Source: Chloroflexota bacterium (GTDB lineage: Bacteria > Chloroflexota > Anaerolineae > UBA4142). From it: a stretch of DNA of 64,000 nt. Below the pieces are notes generated by a model. That model was not told the origin of the DNA. It saw nothing but the letters and a program-made list of their open reading frames with translations, and ran no database searches. Position numbers and translations under genes: made by a program. Position 1 is the first letter of the stretch, and each line of letters begins with the position of its first letter. The stretch lies in assembly GCA_023381515.1 (NCBI GenBank), contig JAMCQI010000049.1:1-64000 (forward strand), read 5' to 3'. This document shows, one piece after another, positions 60,317 to 64,000 of this stretch.

Positions 60317-63300
60317 ATGCAGGTGAGCGTCCGAATCAACGGAGAAGCCAAGCTCTGGGAAATTACTCCAAACGAAACCCTACTGCACGCTCTGCGGCGG
60401 AACGGATACTTGGGCGTCAAGCACGGATGCGAAAATGGCGAATGCGGCGCCTGCGCTGTCCTCCTCGACGGCAAGCCGGTCGCCAGTTGCGTGATGCTGG
60501 CTGCCCAAGCCGGCGGCAAGCACATCACGACTATCGAATCCATGGGGCAGGCCGCCGAACAAGGGTGGAAGCATACGCAGGGTTTGCACGCCATCCAGCA
60601 AGCGTTTGTCGAGACAGGCGCGTTGCAGTGCGGCTATTGCACGCCCGCCATGATTCTCGCCGCCAAAGCTCTCCTCGACCAGTCGCTCACGCCGACCGAA
60701 GATCAAGTACGTGACGCTCTGAGCGGCGTCCTTTGCCGCTGTACCGGATACGTCAAGCCCGTCCAGGCGGTCCTGCGCGCTGCGGAGCGAATGCGGAGTT
60801 CGCAGCTCCACACTCTGGATAATGGCACGAGCATGCTTTTAGCATGGTCGCCGCGACCGCAGGACACTTCCCCTTCCGGGTCCGAATCACCCAGTCACCC
60901 CATCGCGCCGTCTCAAACTCTCACTCAATCTCCCACTCTGGTCGTCGCGCCCGCCAGCCCTGAAACACGCGTCGTCGGCAAGCCGGAAAGAAAAGTGGAC
61001 GCCGCCAAGCTTGTTCAGGGCAAGCCGGCCTTTACAGATGATGTCGAATTACGCGGCATGTTGTACGCGCAAGTCCTGTGGTCGCCGGTGGCGCACGCTC
61101 GGATTAAGAATATCGATACCGCCAGAGCGCGGGCGCTGCCCGGCGTGCATGCTGTTCTCACCCACAAGGACATCCCGCGGGTCGTTTACTCGACCGCAGG
61201 GCAATCGGACCCTATTCCCGGGCCGCTCGACACCTTTTCCCTCGATTCCAAAGTCCGCTTTGTGGGTGACCGAGTCGCCTTCGTGGCCGCCGAGAGCGAG
61301 GAGACCGCGAAGCAAGCGGTCGGCTTGATCGACGTCGAATACGAGGAACTGCCAGCTGTTCTTGATATGCGCGATGCGATGAGCCCGGACGCCCCTCACA
61401 TCCACGATGAGCCCGAGTACGTCAACTTTGCCGAATCCGACCCTTCCAGGAACATTGCGGCCGATATCGATATTGAAATCGGAAATGTGACCGAGGGGTT
61501 TAAGCAGGCAGACGAGATCTTTGAAGACGAATACATCGTTCCCAAGGTCCAACAGGTGAGCATCGAGCCACACGCCGTCATCACCTACTGGGATGAAGAC
61601 GATCGACTTGTCATTCGCACTTCGACCCAGGTGCCGTTCCATGCCCGCCGCATTTTGGCTCCGGTGCTGGGCCTCGCTCCCAAGCGCATCCGCGTGGTCA
61701 AGCCGCGCATCGGAGGCGGATTTGGAGGCAAGCAAGAAGTCCTGATCGAAGACGTCGCCGCGCATCTGACGATTGCCACGGGGCGTCCTGTCCGTTTCGA
61801 GTATTCGCGCGAAGAAGAATTCATTGCCGCACGTTCCCGTCATCCGATGCGGGTGCGCGTCAAGACCGGCGTCAAGAAGGATGGCACCATCGTCGCGAAC
61901 GAGATGTATGCTCTCAGCGATACCGGCGCATACGGATGCCACGCGTTGACCGTCACAGGCAATACGGGCCAAAAGGCCATGGGGCTGTACAATGCGCCGA
62001 ATATTCGATTCCGCGCGCACGTGGTGTATACGAATACACCGCCGGCGGGCGCCTTCCGAGGCTACGGCGTGCCCCAAGGCTTTTTCCCGCTTGAAGTCCA
62101 CATGGAAAAGATTGCCCGGGCACTCCGCCTCGATCCGCTCGAATTCCGACTGAAGAATGCGGTCAAGACGGGGGACGAACTTCCCACGTCGAAGGCGTGG
62201 AGCGAAGGGCGCGAGCCGCATCCCGAGATCGTCGAGACTTGCGGTCTCACGGATTGCGTCGCACGCGGGGCGGCCGCGATCGGCTGGACGGGAAAATTCG
62301 GAAATGCCGCGTGGCACGCCGTGCCGAGCCGTCCGCATCTGCGCCGGGGCATTGGCGCGGCATGTGTGATGCAGGGAACGGCAATCGCCTATCTCGACAT
62401 GGGGGGCGCCTCCATCAAGATCAACGACGACGGATCTTTCAACTTGCTCGTCGGCGCGACGGACCTGGGAACCGGATCAGACACCGTGCTCGCCCAGCTA
62501 GCCGCGGAAATCCTCGGCTGTCCGATGGACGATATTCTTGTCTATTCCAGCGACACCGATTTTACCCCGTTCGACAAGGGCGCCTATGCATCGAGCACGA
62601 CCTATATCTCCGGCGGCGCCGTTGTCAAGGCAGCCCAGCAAGTGGCGGACCAGATCAAAGCGGTCGCGGCGAGGATGCTAAACGAACAGCAAGAGCAAGA
62701 TCGGGCATCGCCAGTCGAGAATCGAGACCTCGCATTGCGAGACGGCAAGGTCATCGCTCCCGATGGCCGGTCTGTGACCCTGGAACAAGTGGCCCTCGAA
62801 TCCTTGCACCATAAAGACCAGCATCAGATTATGGCGGTGGGCTCCTACGTTTCGCCGAAATCGCCGCCTCCTTTCGCCGCCCAGTTCGCGCAAGTGGTCG
62901 TCGATACTGAAACCGGACAAATCGACGTCGAGAAGCTCATCATGGCCGTGGACAGCGGCATCATCGTGAACCCGGTCACCGCTTCCGGCCAGATCGAAGG
63001 TGGGATGACTCAGGCGCTCGGATATGCCGTGTGCGAGGAAATGCTGTATGATTCCTCCGGTGATTCGGTCATTCGCCGCCTGGGCGATTACAAGATTTTT
63101 GCCGCGGACGAAATGCCTGAACTCGAAACCATATTCGTCGAGACCTATGAACCTTCTCATCCTTTTGGCCTGAAGGCCGTCGCCGAGATTCCGATGGATG
63201 GGGTTGCGCCCGCCGTCGCCAATGCCGTGTACGACGCGATCGGCGTCTGGATGGACGAGATTCCAATGACGCCCGAGCGGGTGTGGAAAGGCATCCGGCA

Positions 63301-63370
63301 ATCGGATTCTGCCTCGATTTCAGAGGGCAAGTCGTACTATGCCACAAACGAGACTGAGGGTGCCTCATGA
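60317..63370 (+). CDS. Molybdenum hydroxylase: fused 2Fe-2S and Mo-binding subunits (MOP/xanthine-dehydrogenase family)
   Basis: 1017 aa from ATG 60317 (GAGG upstream); a longer frame to 60203 is not supported. The plant-type 2Fe-2S domain has Cys 38, 43, 46 and 58; the second has Cys 105, 108, 140 and 142 (QCGYCTPAM, CRCTGY). A Ser/Pro/Thr linker of about 60 residues leads to the large subunit with GGGFGGKQE, PAGAFRGYGVPQ and, near the end, KAVAEIPMDGVAPAVANAV with the likely active-site Glu. No FAD domain is present, as in D. gigas aldehyde oxidoreductase. AFRGYG, not the AYRCSFR of form I CO dehydrogenase, argues against CO oxidation. Divergent from the selenoprotein gene. Confidence 0.92.
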   Translation: MQVSVRINGEAKLWEITPNETLLHALRRNGYLGVKHGCENGECGACAVLLDGKPVASCVMLAAQAGGKHITTIESMGQAAEQGWKHTQGLHAIQQAFVETGALQCGYCTPAMILAAKALLDQSLTPTEDQVRDALSGVLCRCTGYVKPVQAVLRAAERMRSSQLHTLDNGTSMLLAWSPRPQDTSPSGSESPSHPIAPSQTLTQSPTLVVAPASPETRVVGKPERKVDAAKLVQGKPAFTDDVELRGMLYAQVLWSPVAHARIKNIDTARARALPGVHAVLTHKDIPRVVYSTAGQSDPIPGPLDTFSLDSKVRFVGDRVAFVAAESEETAKQAVGLIDVEYEELPAVLDMRDAMSPDAPHIHDEPEYVNFAESDPSRNIAADIDIEIGNVTEGFKQADEIFEDEYIVPKVQQVSIEPHAVITYWDEDDRLVIRTSTQVPFHARRILAPVLGLAPKRIRVVKPRIGGGFGGKQEVLIEDVAAHLTIATGRPVRFEYSREEEFIAARSRHPMRVRVKTGVKKDGTIVANEMYALSDTGAYGCHALTVTGNTGQKAMGLYNAPNIRFRAHVVYTNTPPAGAFRGYGVPQGFFPLEVHMEKIARALRLDPLEFRLKNAVKTGDELPTSKAWSEGREPHPEIVETCGLTDCVARGAAAIGWTGKFGNAAWHAVPSRPHLRRGIGAACVMQGTAIAYLDMGGASIKINDDGSFNLLVGATDLGTGSDTVLAQLAAEILGCPMDDILVYSSDTDFTPFDKGAYASSTTYISGGAVVKAAQQVADQIKAVAARMLNEQQEQDRASPVENRDLALRDGKVIAPDGRSVTLEQVALESLHHKDQHQIMAVGSYVSPKSPPPFAAQFAQVVVDTETGQIDVEKLIMAVDSGIIVNPVTASGQIEGGMTQALGYAVCEEMLYDSSGDSVIRRLGDYKIFAADEMPELETIFVETYEPSHPFGLKAVAEIPMDGVAPAVANAVYDAIGVWMDEIPMTPERVWKGIRQSDSASISEGKSYYATNETEGAS

Positions 63371-63647
63371 TCTTGTAGAGGCCTTTTGTAAGCGTTACCA
63401 TATCGCCAAGCTAGCTCGGTTTGGCTCAGTCCTGCGCGACGATTTCCGACCGGATAGCGACGTGGACGTACTGGTGGAGTTTGAACCTGGTCACACGCCT
63501 GGGCTCTTTCAGCCTGCCCACATGGAAAGAGAACTTGAATCCATCCCTGGGGGTAGGAAAGTAGAGTTGCGTACCCGGCAGGATCTGAGCCCATATTTTC
63601 GAAAACGAGTGCTGTCGACGGCCGAGATGCAATATGAACGAGGCTGA
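63339..63647 (+). CDS. MNT-type nucleotidyltransferase domain protein
   Basis: 102 aa from ATG 63339, overlapping the end of the molybdenum hydroxylase gene by 32 bases. The minimal nucleotidyltransferase motif GSVLRDDFRPDSDVDVLVEF gives the catalytic GSxxR-x-DxD pair, followed by ESIPGGRKVELRTRQDLSPYF. This is the MntA type, normally an antitoxin that AMPylates a HEPN toxin encoded next to it. No full HEPN gene follows, only a 20-codon frame starting MNEADANRL. It may be an orphan or decayed toxin-antitoxin pair. Confidence 0.88.
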   Translation: MPQTRLRVPHDLVEAFCKRYHIAKLARFGSVLRDDFRPDSDVDVLVEFEPGHTPGLFQPAHMERELESIPGGRKVELRTRQDLSPYFRKRVLSTAEMQYERG

Positions 63648-63696
63648 TGCAAATCGCCTCCCCGAAGGATGCTCGCCCGGTCCAGCTTCTGTGTAG
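63634..63696 (+). pseudogene. Possible remnant of a HEPN toxin gene
   Basis: A 20-codon frame overlaps the MNT gene end and begins MNEADANRL, which resembles the opening of MNT-associated HEPN (DUF86) proteins. It is soon interrupted by TAG; the +1 frame reads RRMLARSSF. The similarity is short and may be chance. Confidence 0.25.
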
Positions 63697-63715
63697 GCCC
63701 AGTCGTCCTATTATA

Positions 63716-64000
63716 ATGTCCATCAAACAAATCCACCTCGAGAACGGTGCAGCTAGCTTACTCGCCCCAGAAGCCGCGCTCCCCACTGCCGGGGGCGGCA
63801 TCGTCTGGCTTGACGTCGACGCGCCCACGGAAGAGGACCTCGCGTGGCTGGAACACACCTATCACTTTCATCCTCTCACCATTGAAGACATTCGCAATTT
63901 CAATCAACGCGCCAAGATCGAGTCCTTTGGCGATTATCTCTTCATCTCACTCACGACCGCCGTCCGGGTCAACGACGACCTCCAAGCACGCGAGTTGGAA
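63716..64000 (+). CDS. CorA-like magnesium/cobalt transporter, N-terminal part
   Basis: 95 codons from ATG 63716 to the window end, in frame and open. The visible part is the CorA cytoplasmic domain, with a characteristic WLDVDAPTEEDLAWLEHTYHFHPLTIEDI segment and a QRAKIESFGDYLFISL segment. The GMN-containing membrane helices would lie beyond the window. CorA mediates divalent cation entry. The ATG overlaps a TATAAT (63712-63717), which therefore cannot be the promoter for this start. Confidence 0.85.
   Translation, partial: MSIKQIHLENGAASLLAPEAALPTAGGGIVWLDVDAPTEEDLAWLEHTYHFHPLTIEDIRNFNQRAKIESFGDYLFISLTTAVRVNDDLQARELE

Noticed and set aside
60317..63370. Interpretation as form I carbon monoxide dehydrogenase large subunit
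   Set aside because: The active-site loop reads AFRGYG rather than AYRCSFR, and no separate CoxM/CoxS genes are present.
63712..63717. Perfect TATAAT directly at the corA start
   Set aside because: It overlaps the ATG, so it cannot drive expression from that start; no in-frame later start has support.

Overview
The window looks like a piece of a bacterial chromosome, most probably from an uncultured Chloroflexota (Anaerolineae-like) organism. This is inferred from gene content, not from a marker-gene search. The main hints are exported proteins with long Thr/Pro linkers, a T-box leader, many F420-type or LLM-type oxidoreductases, DUF1206, DUF6335, CHAD and PPK2 stress genes, a fused MOP-type molybdenum hydroxylase, and the infC-rpmI-rplT block. 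No CRISPR array, prophage, insertion sequence or rRNA was seen. Coding density is high, with many 1-4 bp stop/start overlaps.

Layout. 1-4974: end of a secreted-repeat lipoprotein, a DUF6335 protein with a histone-H1-like tail, and membrane proteins (MscS-like helices, tandem PAP2, DUF1206). 5009-14593: a phosphate/polyphosphate-flavoured block with a lipid-kinase-fold protein, a CHAD protein, Ppx/GppA-HD, two thymidylate-kinase-like paralogues, PPK2, an EEP phosphatase/nuclease, an AlkP-superfamily enzyme and DoxX. 14765-20523: epimerase, nitroreductase, Fpg, a second lipid kinase, a PD40 beta-propeller protein and a small secreted protein. 20826-28028: a large cyclase/AAA/TPR regulator, a GAF histidine kinase and an exported repeat protein. 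28076-32787 (minus strand): RlmI-like methyltransferase, a third lipid kinase, CoaX, P1 peptidase and nitrilase. 32949-42228: lipoprotein, RsbW-like kinase, M23-like protein, gltX, and a Gld-type ABC-2 system with GldG and DUF4340. 42347-43053: tRNA-Leu and RidA.

43043-55831 is a long minus-strand series. Read in the direction of transcription it begins with tRNA-Val(GAC), then a T-box leader whose specifier is the threonine codon ACC, an unknown gene, thrS, proC, thrC and thrB. It continues with infC (apparent ATC start), rpmI, rplT, a SpoU methyltransferase, ComEA, a Ca2+/H+ antiporter, an LLM oxidoreductase, dihydropyrimidinase and a PPOX protein. The T-box would sense uncharged tRNA-Thr and control both threonine synthesis and charging.

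55959-64000: HAD hydrolase, FtsX permease, a DsbA-like protein, a molybdenum hydroxylase, an orphan MNT nucleotidyltransferase and the start of a CorA transporter. The strongest novelty is at 59468-60181. An anchored DsbA-like protein has an in-frame TGA exactly where the first cysteine of CPYC is expected. A 17-nt perfect hairpin with a GGA loop lies 30 nt past the TGA, as in a bacterial SECIS element. It is best read as a selenoprotein with a Sec-Pro-Tyr-Cys active site, which ordinary gene callers would split in two.
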